A stretch of DNA of 64,000 nt from Peptoclostridium sp965368085 (GTDB lineage Bacteria > Bacillota > Clostridia > Peptostreptococcales > Peptostreptococcaceae): positions 1-64,000 of the forward strand of contig CBDULP010000001.1 of assembly GCA_965368085.1 (NCBI GenBank). The letters are read 5' to 3'. A program made the translations under genes and the position numbers. The notes beneath the pieces were generated by a model. It worked only from the letters and a program-made list of their open reading frames with translations. It searched no databases and was not told the origin of the DNA. This document shows positions 25,127-32,906 of this stretch, in pieces (positions within the stretch are counted from its first letter, which is position 1; each line of letters begins with the position of its first letter).

Positions 25127-25177
25127 ACCCACGGCAAATCATTGTAAATTATGGATATAATATACAATGCCGTATGT

Positions 25178-25954
25178 CTATGTCATAAATATGCTTATGT
25201 AGTAGTATACAAGAGGCGCTGCAAAAATTATGCTGTCAAACCTATCAAGCATTCCACCATGGCCCGGAATCACATTCCCATAATCCTTTATGCCTATATA
25301 TCTTTTTATTGATGATGCGAACAGATCTCCCATTTGAGATACTATGCTTCCAGCAAATCCAATCAGTGCCATATGAATCAATGATATTTCAAATACAACC
25401 CCAAATATCATACACGACATGACACTTCCAGCTATACCCCCAATACTTCCCTCAACAGTTTTTTTAGGGCTCACACTCGGTATTAGCTTATGCTTTCCAA
25501 AAAAGCACCCTGCAAAATAGGCGCATGTGTCTGTCGCCCATGCGGTTATGAATACTATCCATACCATGTAACTCGCAAATTGACTTCTCGCCATTCCGAT
25601 GTGAAGCAGCGCATATGATATGTATATCACCCCAAATATTGTCACCAGCATATCCATAAACTGTCTTTTCCCAAGCACAACCATGCTTGCAAACGTAAAG
25701 AAAAGTGCAAAGGCAATCATTCCGACATAGCTCCATGGTATCCCAAACTGAATCGCCATATAAAAAATCAGGGTAGCGATATACCCGATTGATTTAATGG
25801 GACTTAGATTCGCATGCTTGAATGCCTCATACAGTTCATACATTGCAAGTGCTGATACTATCATTATGCTTGTGTTTAAAAAAAATCCCCCTTTTATTAC
25901 TATAAAAAATAAAAGAGGCAACAGCAATATAGAAGACACTATTCTTTTTAACAT
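25178..25954 (-). CDS. cdsA: Phosphatidate cytidylyltransferase (CDP-diglyceride synthase)
   Basis: Integral membrane enzyme that makes CDP-diacylglycerol from phosphatidic acid, feeding PgsA. It is 258 aa with about seven or eight hydrophobic segments. The family signature near the C-terminus is intact: SSIKRYIGIKDYGNVIPGHG followed by GMLDRFDS. AGGAGAG precedes the ATG. It lies 10 nt after uppS, the usual pair in bacteria, and is followed by a strong terminator. Confidence 0.96.
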   Translation of the reverse strand: MLKRIVSSILLLPLLFFIVIKGGFFLNTSIMIVSALAMYELYEAFKHANLSPIKSIGYIATLIFYMAIQFGIPWSYVGMIAFALFFTFASMVVLGKRQFMDMLVTIFGVIYISYALLHIGMARSQFASYMVWIVFITAWATDTCAYFAGCFFGKHKLIPSVSPKKTVEGSIGGIAGSVMSCMIFGVVFEISLIHMALIGFAGSIVSQMGDLFASSIKRYIGIKDYGNVIPGHGGMLDRFDSIIFAAPLVYYYISIFMT

Positions 25955-25964
25955 AAAATCTCTC

Positions 25965-26696
25965 CTATTTTAGACCTCCGAATCTTCTTTCTCTATTTTG
26001 ATAATCCAATACAGCTTCATAGAGGCTGTCCTCTTTGAAATCCGGCCAGAAAATATCAGTAAAATAAAATTCGGTATAGGCACTTTCCCAAAGTAGAAAG
26101 TTACTAAGTCTTTTTTCTCCACCGGTTCTTATAAGAAGGTCCGGATCAGGAAGTTCATTTGTGGTAAGGTATCGTCCCATAAAAAATTCATCTATATCTG
26201 ATTTTTTTATTTTCCCTTCCTCATAATCCCCTAAAATCTTAACCAATGCATCCTTTATATCATTTCTGCTCCCATAGCTAAGCGCAAGCGAAAGAACAAG
26301 CTCATCATTATCCTTTGTCTGTTCCATAGACTTGACAAGCTCTTTTCTTGCAAACTCCGGAAGCTTTGTAATATCTCCCAGCGCATTGAGTCTTATACCT
26401 TTTGAGTGAAGCCTAGAAGTCTCCTTTTTAAGATATTCAACAAGCAGCTTCATAAGTATTGTCACTTCTGTTTTCGGCCTTTTCCAGTTTTCAGTGGAAA
26501 AAGCATATACAGTCAAGTATTTTGTACCTATTTTTTTGCATGCATTTATGGTGTTTTCTATCGCCTCGACTCCAGCTCTGTGCCCAAAGCTTCTCTCTTT
26601 CATCTGCTTTTTTGCCCATCTTCCATTGCCGTCCATTATTATTGCAATGTGCTCAGGAATGCGCGCCTTTGATATTTCTGATAAAGAGCTGCTCAT
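25965..26696 (-). CDS. uppS: Undecaprenyl diphosphate synthase (cis-prenyltransferase)
   Basis: Makes the C55 lipid carrier for peptidoglycan and other surface polymers from FPP and IPP. It is 243 aa. The catalytic aspartate is in IAIIMDGNGRWAKK (about residue 21), and the C-terminal RTGGEKRLSNFLLWESAYTE substrate motif is complete, split around the RLSNF. AGAAGGA lies upstream of the ATG. It follows a terminator, so it probably has its own promoter, which I could not identify confidently. Confidence 0.96.
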   Translation of the reverse strand: MSSSLSEISKARIPEHIAIIMDGNGRWAKKQMKERSFGHRAGVEAIENTINACKKIGTKYLTVYAFSTENWKRPKTEVTILMKLLVEYLKKETSRLHSKGIRLNALGDITKLPEFARKELVKSMEQTKDNDELVLSLALSYGSRNDIKDALVKILGDYEEGKIKKSDIDEFFMGRYLTTNELPDPDLLIRTGGEKRLSNFLLWESAYTEFYFTDIFWPDFKEDSLYEAVLDYQNRERRFGGLK

Positions 26697-26771
26697 ATTT
26701 ATCTATCCTTCTCTAAATATATTTTGCAGCTGCCACTTAATCGCTTAGCAGCTACCGTATCTGCATATAGA

Positions 26772-26820
26772 TAAAACTTATAAAAGCCACTGTATATCAA
26801 TGGCTTTTTATAAGTTTTAT
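26772..26820. terminator. Bidirectional-looking terminator after the 69-aa gene
   Basis: A 19-bp stem with one bulged base joins ATAAAACTTATAAAAGCCA with its complement around an 11-nt loop. T-rich arms on both strands serve as U-tracts. It separates the pyrH-frr group from uppS-cdsA. Confidence 0.8.
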
Positions 26821-26839
26821 ACAATACACCAAATCCTCG

Positions 26840-27049
26840 TTAAAGAGGACTTGCAAAGAAAGTCACTATTAAATCTATTTTGAGTGTATCTTTTGGGGAT
26901 ATTTTGATCACTCTAGGAATACTCAATATTTCCTTATCCTTATTCCCCTGGACAAATATTACATTTATATCAATATTTGAGTTTTCAGCCAAAATAGCTT
27001 TTTTAGCTGCATTAAGCTCCATTCCCAGTATCTGATTGCCTAAGCTCAC
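26840..27049 (-). CDS. Small protein with PASTA-like features
   Basis: I do not recognise a named gene. It is 69 aa from a GTG; GGAGGT in the 3' end of frr is its ribosome-binding site, 10 nt upstream. LGMELNAAKKAI, then a hydrophobic strand INVIFV, then RVIKISP and a final IDLIVTFF strand, resemble a single PASTA domain (G-M-x-L-x-x-A...). There is no signal or membrane segment, so it would be cytosolic, unlike PASTA domains of PrkC or PBPs. It is four nt after frr and followed by a terminator, so it is cotranscribed with pyrH-frr. The function is unknown. Confidence 0.7.
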   Translation of the reverse strand: MSLGNQILGMELNAAKKAILAENSNIDINVIFVQGNKDKEILSIPRVIKISPKDTLKIDLIVTFFASPL

Positions 27050-27053
27050 CAGA

Positions 27054-27611
27054 TTAAACCTCCATTATTTCCTTTTCTTTTTTAGACACAAGTTGATCAA
27101 CTGTCTTTACATTTTCATCTGTGATCTTTTGAACTTCATCTTGTGCTTTTTTAGCTTCATCTTCAGCAATCTCACCGTTTTTTTCTAATTTCTTTATTGC
27201 CTCGTTTGCATTTCTTCTTTCATTTCTAAGCGCAACCTTAGCATTTTCTCCAGTCTTACCCACAAGCTTAACTAGATCTTTTCTTCTTTCTTCTGTAAGC
27301 TGTGGTATAACTATCCTTATTATTTTACCGTCGTTTGACGGATTAAGTCCAAGGTCAGAAGTTGCTATGGCCTTTTCTATATCTCTAAGTGCACTTAAAT
27401 CCCATGGCTGAACTACTATAGCTCTTGGCTCCGGACTTGAAACTCCAGCCATCTGCTTTAGAGGAGTGGGTGTTCCATAGTAATCAACAACCACTTTATC
27501 CAGCATTTTAGGGTTTGCTCTTCCAGCTCTTATTACTCCAAGTTCTTCTTTTAAAACCGAAAGAGTCTTTTCCATCTTTTCCTTTAACTGCTTGTGTACA
27601 TCTAAGCTCAT
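27054..27611 (-). CDS. frr: Ribosome recycling factor
   Basis: Works with EF-G to split post-termination ribosomes. It is 185 aa, the normal length. Conserved regions are RAGRANPKMLDKVVVDYYGTPTPL at the hinge (residues about 28-52) and RIVIPQLTEERRKDLVK, with a three-helix bundle at either end. It starts two nt after the pyrH stop, as in most Firmicutes. Confidence 0.97.
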   Translation of the reverse strand: MSLDVHKQLKEKMEKTLSVLKEELGVIRAGRANPKMLDKVVVDYYGTPTPLKQMAGVSSPEPRAIVVQPWDLSALRDIEKAIATSDLGLNPSNDGKIIRIVIPQLTEERRKDLVKLVGKTGENAKVALRNERRNANEAIKKLEKNGEIAEDEAKKAQDEVQKITDENVKTVDQLVSKKEKEIMEV

Positions 27612-27612
27612 A

Positions 27613-28326
27613 CTATTCCTCCTCTACATATGTTCCTATATCTTTTCCAAGCACCACATCAATTATATTGTCTGGATTATCAAGGCCAAACACCCTTATA
27701 GGAATCTTGTTGTCCATACAAAGTGATGTAGCCGTCGAATCCATAACCTTAAGTCCTTTTTGAAGAACATCTATATATGACAGTTTTTTGAACATCTTGG
27801 CATCCTTGTTTACCATAGGATCGCTATCATAAACACCGTCCACCTTCTTTGCAAGCAGTATTACATCGGCCTCTATTTCAGCCGATCTAAGTGCTGCCGT
27901 AGTGTCAGTTGAAAAATAAGGATTGCCAGTTCCAGCTGCAAATATTACCGTTCTTCCTTTTTCAAGATGTCTCATTGCCCTTCTTCTTATATACGGCTCT
28001 GCAATTTGTCTCATTTCAATAGCCGTTTGAACTCTTGTAGAAACTTCGATATTTTCAAGCGCATCTTGGAGTGCCAATGAGTTTATAACAGTTGCAAGCA
28101 TTCCCATATAATCTGCTGTAGTCCTGTCCATTCCTTCACTAGTTCTTCCTCTCCAGAAATTTCCACCGCCTACAACTACTGCAACTTCAACATCCATTTC
28201 GTGAAGCTTCTTTACAGCCTGCGCTATATTTGAAACAGTATCGTTGTCTATTCCAAATCCATTGCTTCCGGCTAAAGCCTCTCCACTTAACTTTAACAAT
28301 ACCCTTTTATATATTGGTTTAACCAA
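27613..28326 (-). CDS. pyrH: UMP kinase
   Basis: Phosphorylates UMP to UDP; usually hexameric and controlled by GTP and UTP. It is 237 aa. The N-terminus YKRVLLKLSGEAL and GGGNFWRG fit the amino-acid-kinase fold, and GTGNPYFSTDT is the acceptor-site motif. The start codon is TTG at 28326, about seven bases after AGGAGG; no upstream alternative exists. It is separated from tsf by a strong terminator, so it needs its own promoter or read-through. Confidence 0.97.
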   Translation of the reverse strand: MVKPIYKRVLLKLSGEALAGSNGFGIDNDTVSNIAQAVKKLHEMDVEVAVVVGGGNFWRGRTSEGMDRTTADYMGMLATVINSLALQDALENIEVSTRVQTAIEMRQIAEPYIRRRAMRHLEKGRTVIFAAGTGNPYFSTDTTAALRSAEIEADVILLAKKVDGVYDSDPMVNKDAKMFKKLSYIDVLQKGLKVMDSTATSLCMDNKIPIRVFGLDNPDNIIDVVLGKDIGTYVEEE

Positions 28327-28369
28327 TTAAAGTCCTCCTAACTACGCTGTGTACATATTTATATTGTCT

Positions 28370-28407
28370 TTTAAAAAGGAGAACACATATGTGTTCTCCT
28401 TTTTAAA
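28370..28407. terminator. Terminator after tsf
   Basis: A perfect 38-nt palindrome centred on CACATATGTG, with AAAAAGGAGAAC and GTTCTCCTTTTT arms. The U-tract on the minus strand is provided by the distal arm. The symmetry suggests it could terminate in either direction. Confidence 0.8.
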
Positions 28408-28423
28408 TTATTCGTTTAATTGC

Positions 28424-29341
28424 TTATCTACCTATTTGCTTTGCAACTTCTTCAGCAAAGTTTTCTTCTTTCTTTTCTATTCCTTCTCCAACTGAGAATC
28501 TAACCTTGTCTGTAATCTTTATAGCTTTGCCTATTTTCTTAGCTTCAGCATCTATATATTTTTCAACTGTAAGGTCTCCGTCTTTAACAAATGTTTGGTC
28601 TAGAAGGCAAACTTCCTTAAGTTGCTTTTGCAGTCTTCCTACAACCATTTTTTCAACTATCGCAGCTGGCTTTCCTTCGTTAAGTGCTTGCTGTGTAAGT
28701 ACTTGCTTCTCATGCTCAACGTATTCTTGGTCAACATCGTCACTTGATATATATTTTGGATTCATAGCAGCTATTTGCATAGCAACGTCTTTACCCATAT
28801 CCGTAACCTCGTCTGCAGAAGCTTCAGTTTCAAGCTTAACTAGAACACCTATTTTTCCAGCTCCGTGTATGTATCCTACCGCTTTGCATCCTTCTTCTTC
28901 GAATCTTTCGAATCTTCTTATGTTCATATTCTCGCCTATAGTAGCTATCTTAGCATTTAGAACTTCTTGAACCGTCTCTTCTTGTCCAAGGTATTTCTCA
29001 GCTAGAAGCTCTTCTACAGTTGAAACGTTTGAGTTAAGAACTATATCTGCAATGTCCTTTACAAATCCTTTGAACTCGTCGTTTTTAGCAACGAAGTCAG
29101 TCTCTGAGTTAACCTCTACTACTGCTGCCTTGCTTCCATCTTCTGATATGCTTATTTCTACTAGTCCTTCCGCCGCAACTCTTCCTGATTTCTTAGCTGC
29201 TTTTGCAAGTCCTTTTTCTCTTAGAAGGTCTACTGCTTTTTCAATATCTCCATCTACTTCAGTAAGCGCTTTTTTGCAGTCCATCATTCCTGCGCCTGTT
29301 TTTTCTCTAAGTTCTTTTACCATTGACGCTGTAATTGCCAT
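28424..29341 (-). CDS. tsf: Elongation factor Ts
   Basis: Nucleotide-exchange factor for EF-Tu. It is 305 aa. The N-terminal UBA-like domain has VKELREKTGAGMMDCKKAL, and the core TDFVAKN motif that inserts into EF-Tu is intact (about residue 80). GGAGGCG precedes the ATG. It is cotranscribed with rpsB across a leader hairpin at 29369-29392. Confidence 0.98.
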   Translation of the reverse strand: MAITASMVKELREKTGAGMMDCKKALTEVDGDIEKAVDLLREKGLAKAAKKSGRVAAEGLVEISISEDGSKAAVVEVNSETDFVAKNDEFKGFVKDIADIVLNSNVSTVEELLAEKYLGQEETVQEVLNAKIATIGENMNIRRFERFEEEGCKAVGYIHGAGKIGVLVKLETEASADEVTDMGKDVAMQIAAMNPKYISSDDVDQEYVEHEKQVLTQQALNEGKPAAIVEKMVVGRLQKQLKEVCLLDQTFVKDGDLTVEKYIDAEAKKIGKAIKITDKVRFSVGEGIEKKEENFAEEVAKQIGR

Positions 29342-29368
29342 AGTATCGCCTCCATATATAGTATTAAA

Positions 29369-29392
29369 GGTAAGGGAAGAATATCCCTTACC
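29369..29392 (-). promoter_or_regulatory. Hairpin between rpsB and tsf (possible attenuator)
   Basis: GGTAAGGG-ATATTCTT-CCCTTACC is an 8-bp stem followed by only TTT, so termination would be partial. In E. coli a comparable hairpin lowers tsf relative to rpsB. Confidence 0.5.
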
Positions 29393-29411
29393 CTATTTTA
29401 TCGGTTACTGA

Positions 29412-30128
29412 TTATTTTTCTTCCTCAGCAGCAACTTCTTCTGGAACTTCCTGCTTAGCTTCTATTATTGCGTTTGCCATTGTAGATGTTATAAGTTTTA
29501 CGGCTCTTATAGCATCGTCGTTTCCTGGTATAGGATAATCCATTTCATCTGGATCACAGTTTGTATCAACTATTCCTACAACTGGAATTCCAAGCTTTTG
29601 AGCTTCCTTTATAGCTATCTTTTCTTTTCTTGGATCTATTACGAATATAGCTCCTGGAAGTTCAGGCATGTCTTTTATTCCATTAAGGTATTTTTCTAGC
29701 TTAGCCTTTTCATGTCTAAGCTTTATTACCTCTTTCTTTGGTAGAAGATCAAACGTTCCATCTTCTTCCATTTTTTCAAGACTTCTAAGTCTTGCTATTC
29801 TATTCTTGATAGTCTTGTAGTTTGTAAGCATTCCGCCTAGCCATCTTTCATTTACATAGTACATTTCAGATCTTTCAGCTTCTTGCTTTATAGCTTCCTG
29901 AGCTTGCTTCTTAGTTCCTACGAAAAGTACAGGCTTTCCTTCTTCAGCAACTGACTTTACAAACTTGTAAGCTTCCTCAACTTTTTTAACTGTTTTTTGA
30001 AGATCTATTATGTAGATCCCGTTTCTTTCTGTGAAGATGAACTTTGACATCTTAGGATTCCATCTTCTTGTTTGATGTCCAAAGTGAACACCTGCTTCAA
30101 GTAATTGTTTCATGTTAATAACTGCCAT
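29412..30128 (-). CDS. rpsB: Ribosomal protein uS2
   Basis: Late-assembling small-subunit protein. It is 238 aa with typical segments GVHFGHQTRRWNPKM, YVNERWLGGMLTN and PGAIFVIDPRKEKIAIKEA. The C-terminal tail is rich in Glu and Ala. AGGAGGTAA sits just before the ATG. It has its own promoter and a leader of about 100 nt that includes a hairpin and a possible 11-codon leader ORF. Confidence 0.98.
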   Translation of the reverse strand: MAVINMKQLLEAGVHFGHQTRRWNPKMSKFIFTERNGIYIIDLQKTVKKVEEAYKFVKSVAEEGKPVLFVGTKKQAQEAIKQEAERSEMYYVNERWLGGMLTNYKTIKNRIARLRSLEKMEEDGTFDLLPKKEVIKLRHEKAKLEKYLNGIKDMPELPGAIFVIDPRKEKIAIKEAQKLGIPVVGIVDTNCDPDEMDYPIPGNDDAIRAVKLITSTMANAIIEAKQEVPEEVAAEEEK

Positions 30129-30132
30129 TTCA

Positions 30133-30168
30133 TTACCTCCTATGGTTTTTTTCCTCCGCTTTGCTCAT
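30133..30168 (-). CDS. Possible 11-codon leader peptide before rpsB
   Basis: ATG at 30168 opens a short frame reading MSKAEEKNHRR and stopping at TAA 30135-30133, inside the rpsB ribosome-binding region (AGGAGGTAATG). AAGGA is only one base upstream of the ATG, a poor spacing. If translated, its stop would deliver ribosomes to the rpsB start. Evidence is positional only. Confidence 0.25.
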   Translation of the reverse strand: MSKAEEKNHRR

Positions 30169-30237
30169 TTCCTTGAAAGGCCTTGTTCGGCACCTTCTCA
30201 AGAATTACAAAACGTGTGTATTATTTTCACCTTTGTT

Positions 30238-30266
30238 AGTATAGCATATCAAAAGTCTTTTTACAA
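30238..30266 (-). promoter_or_regulatory. rpsB: Sigma-A promoter of rpsB-tsf
   Basis: TTGTAA (30266-30261), 17 bases and TATACT (30243-30238). It lies immediately after the terminator of the flagellar operon. The leader, from about 30231, can form GAAGGTGCC-GAACAA-GGCCTTTC. Confidence 0.65.
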
Positions 30267-30267
30267 T

Positions 30268-30333
30268 AATTTTGCAAAAACAAAAACCATGTTTTAAAAA
30301 ATTGAATAACATGGTTTTTGTTTTTGCAAAATT
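30268..30333. terminator. 26-bp perfect inverted repeat ending the flagellar operon
   Basis: Arms at 30268-30293 and 30308-30333 are exact complements around a 14-nt loop. They contain TTTTTGTTTTTGC-type U-rich tracts. The fapA stop codon at 30334-30332 lies in the upstream arm. It is far longer than a normal terminator stem and separates the fla/che operon from rpsB. Confidence 0.85.
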
Positions 30334-31753
30334 ATACACTTTTTAATACTATGTCATTATTTTCAATGACGAGCCTGCATGACTCGGTATCATTTCTAAT
30401 ATACCTTGTATTGTTTCCCATTGTAATCTTAACACCTGGGTAAAGCATTTTTCTTATATTTATAAAACCATCGCTTATGTGTTCAATTTGATTTTGTATA
30501 GTCCGTATGTCTGAGTCAAGTATCTTTAGCTTTTTAACAAGTCCGTTGTAAGTATCAACACTTTTTTGAATCAGCTTCCACTTTTCTGGGTCAACATTGG
30601 ATGAACTCGCAGCTTTCTTGAATGCCTGAATACTGCCTCCAAGACTCTTGATATTCTTGATTACGAACTCCTTTTCGTCGCAATATGCCTGCAGCTTTAT
30701 TCGCATATTATCGTCAACGCCAACACTGATGTCTGTCTTGGTTCCCATCACGGATCCCAGGAATCCGGTGTCTATATTTTTTCTGACAAACGTGGTTCCC
30801 CCAACTATCATGCTTTTCTTTCCCATTAGATGCAGACTTCCATTGCAATGAACATTGCTGTGTATTATAAAGTCTGTAGTTATATCTCCTTCTGACTTTA
30901 TATTCTTGGAATTTTCAATATACCTGCAGACAATACCTTTTTTTGCAAATACATCTGCCTTGTCATTTCCCTGTATTCCGCCTTCTACTACTATAGTTCC
31001 CTTTGTATTGATAGTAGCCCCTTCTATGACGCCATATACATGTACATTACCCTCAGCCTCCAGCAAAAACCCGGTCTTTACGTCTCCCTTTACCTCAACG
31101 TCTCCATTAAATCTTATATTGCCGGTAGCTATGTCAACATCTCCATCTATGCTCATAACTTTGTTTACGCTTATTCTGCCTTCTGAAAACTCTACTTTTC
31201 CATCGGCTTCGCTTATTAATTTCAGACCGTCTTCACTAAGTCTTACATTATTACCATATTTAAATTCAATGTTCCTCCCTGAATTTGACTTTATGGGCAT
31301 GCCGTATATGTCCATTCCATCTTGCCCATCTGTGGGAACTGTTTTTTCCGCCAAGACTTGTTCTTTATTGACATTATTTATATTGCCGAGTTCTTTAAAA
31401 TCCATTCTGCCTTTTTCGTCTATTTTAGGCTTTCTATCTGGATTTATATCAAAATGCAGCTTGGCATGGGAATTCTCTCCATCGGTTTTAGGTTTACCTT
31501 GTGCTATTTTGACTTCAACATTTAAAATTTCGTCATACGCGATTCTTTTTATTTCCTCTATGTCTATTCCACAGCATATTCTATTTTCTTCGAGAAGTTT
31601 TAACAAGTTCTCTTCTGTTATTTTGTCTTCTGACGCTTCAATAGCGTCATCATCTTTGCATATTTTAATATATGCTGCCAGTTTGTCTTTTGATACTAAA
31701 AGTTCAATTATATAATTGCCTGATTTTGATTTTATGGTAAGAAATTCTTTCAC
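30332..31753 (-). CDS. fapA: FapA family (DUF342) protein
   Basis: It is 473 aa from a GTG, seven bases after GGAGG. An N-terminal FapA domain (about 1-150) precedes a glycine-rich right-handed beta-helix (about 150-340: repeated G-D-V, G-x-I patterns such as IDGDVDIATGNIRFNGDVEVKGDV broken into rungs) and a coiled coil near 345-430. FapA was linked to flagellar assembly and placement in Vibrio, where it affects FlhF-dependent polar localisation. Its exact role in Clostridia is not established. Here it follows sigD at the end of the fla/che operon, which supports a motility link. Confidence 0.88.
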   Translation of the reverse strand: MKEFLTIKSKSGNYIIELLVSKDKLAAYIKICKDDDAIEASEDKITEENLLKLLEENRICCGIDIEEIKRIAYDEILNVEVKIAQGKPKTDGENSHAKLHFDINPDRKPKIDEKGRMDFKELGNINNVNKEQVLAEKTVPTDGQDGMDIYGMPIKSNSGRNIEFKYGNNVRLSEDGLKLISEADGKVEFSEGRISVNKVMSIDGDVDIATGNIRFNGDVEVKGDVKTGFLLEAEGNVHVYGVIEGATINTKGTIVVEGGIQGNDKADVFAKKGIVCRYIENSKNIKSEGDITTDFIIHSNVHCNGSLHLMGKKSMIVGGTTFVRKNIDTGFLGSVMGTKTDISVGVDDNMRIKLQAYCDEKEFVIKNIKSLGGSIQAFKKAASSSNVDPEKWKLIQKSVDTYNGLVKKLKILDSDIRTIQNQIEHISDGFINIRKMLYPGVKITMGNNTRYIRNDTESCRLVIENNDIVLKSV

Positions 31754-31772
31754 TTTTCAACCTCCCCGCTTT

Positions 31773-32507
31773 TTAGAGATTGTTCCTAATTTTAATTATT
31801 GCCTTGCTGTGAATTTGGGATATTCTGGATTCCGAAACATCCAGCACTGCACCAATTTCCTTATATGTGAGTTCTTTATTGTAGTACAGCTCTATTACCA
31901 GCTGTTCTTTATGATTGAGTTTTTCAATCCCTTTTTTCAGCCTCTCTATTGTATCTTTTTTAACGAGAGCCTCTTCTGGCGTATGATTTTTTTCATCTTT
32001 GATTTGAACTTTTACGGTGTCGTTTATTTCTTCCTCAAGTGACACCATATTGAACGTGCCCATTTCCGAAATTATCTTATTAACTTCTTCAGGCGTTTTT
32101 TGCAATCTTTCGCCAAGCTCTTCAACACTCGGCGAACGCCCCAATTCCGATTCCATTTTTGAATAAGTATCTTTGAACAATTTAGATTTTTGCCTTATTG
32201 AACGAGGTACCCAGTCAAGCAGCCTTATCTGGTCAATTATAGATCCCCTTATCCTTATAGAAGAATATGTTTCAAACTTAATCTCTTTTGTATAGTCAAA
32301 CTTTTCGATGGCATCGATGAGGCCTATTACTCCGTAGCTTACAAGGTCTTCATATTCTATATTGCTTGCATAATAGTTGTACAGCCTTCCGGCAATTATT
32401 TTCACAAGTTCAACATAGTTAAGTATTATTTCCTCTTTTGCCGATTTTTTTTCACTTTCATTTTTGCTGTTTTTATACTTTTCCCAAAGCATATATTCAT
32501 AAGCCAT
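31773..32507 (-). CDS. sigD: RNA polymerase sigma factor, FliA/SigD type
   Basis: Sigma-28-class factor for late flagellar, motor and autolysin genes. It is 244 aa: region 2 with YEDLVSYGVIGLIDAIEKFD (about 52-71), RIRGSIIDQIRLLDWVPRS typical of FliA, region 3 with SPSVEELGERL, and a region-4 helix-turn-helix LTYKEIGAVLDVSESRISQI (about 207-226). Upstream TTGGGG is a weak ribosome-binding site. It sits at the end of the operon as in Bacillus, so its level falls with distance from the promoter. No anti-sigma FlgM gene is in the window. Confidence 0.93.
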   Translation of the reverse strand: MAYEYMLWEKYKNSKNESEKKSAKEEIILNYVELVKIIAGRLYNYYASNIEYEDLVSYGVIGLIDAIEKFDYTKEIKFETYSSIRIRGSIIDQIRLLDWVPRSIRQKSKLFKDTYSKMESELGRSPSVEELGERLQKTPEEVNKIISEMGTFNMVSLEEEINDTVKVQIKDEKNHTPEEALVKKDTIERLKKGIEKLNHKEQLVIELYYNKELTYKEIGAVLDVSESRISQIHSKAIIKIRNNL

Positions 32508-32520
32508 AAAAAAACCCCAA

Positions 32521-32886
32521 TTAGTTTATTTTATTAATGTCTTCAAGACTTATCTCATCAAAAGAGTTTTCAAGTCCTTCATCATTTTGTGACTTTAATG
32601 AGTCACTTAAAATATTCCTTATTTCTTCATCATTTTCTTCCAGTTTGACATCTATATTGTTGCCCAAATCTTTTTTAAATTCATCATCTTCTCCCGGCTT
32701 ATTTGATATTTCATCCGCAATTTTCAAAATCAAAAATATTACAATATTAAAGGCGCATGCCAATATAAAATATTTTTTCATGAAAACCATAAACCTGATA
32801 TTTTTACTTCCCAGCATCGAAATAAAAAGATAGATGAGAATCAATAGATAGTTTACTATTCCTATTGCAGTACATCTTTTACCCAT
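32521..32886 (-). CDS. Unknown two-segment membrane protein between cheD and sigD
   Basis: Not recognised. It is 121 aa from ATG 32886 (six bases after AAGGGTG). Two hydrophobic segments (about residues 7-26 and 38-56) are followed by an acidic, Asp/Glu/Asn-rich cytoplasmic tail (about 60-121). In B. subtilis the membrane protein SwrB flanks sigD in the same operon and promotes hook-basal-body maturation. This could be a positional analogue, but I see no sequence match and SwrB has one membrane segment. Confidence 0.75.
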   Translation of the reverse strand: MGKRCTAIGIVNYLLILIYLFISMLGSKNIRFMVFMKKYFILACAFNIVIFLILKIADEISNKPGEDDEFKKDLGNNIDVKLEENDEEIRNILSDSLKSQNDEGLENSFDEISLEDINKIN

Positions 32887-32906
32887 TTGATACACCCTTT
32901 TATGAG

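Larger units (their letters stand above)
24850..25177. other. Long gene-free spacer between cdsA and dxr
   Basis: This 328-bp spacer holds, in minus-strand order, the cdsA terminator (25126-25081), a block of higher GC without credible coding (about 25075-24930), and a weak dxr promoter candidate (24916-24889). A 76-codon open frame (25117-24887) starts inside the terminator stem, has no ribosome-binding site and resembles nothing I know, so I do not call it a gene. Confidence 0.7.
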
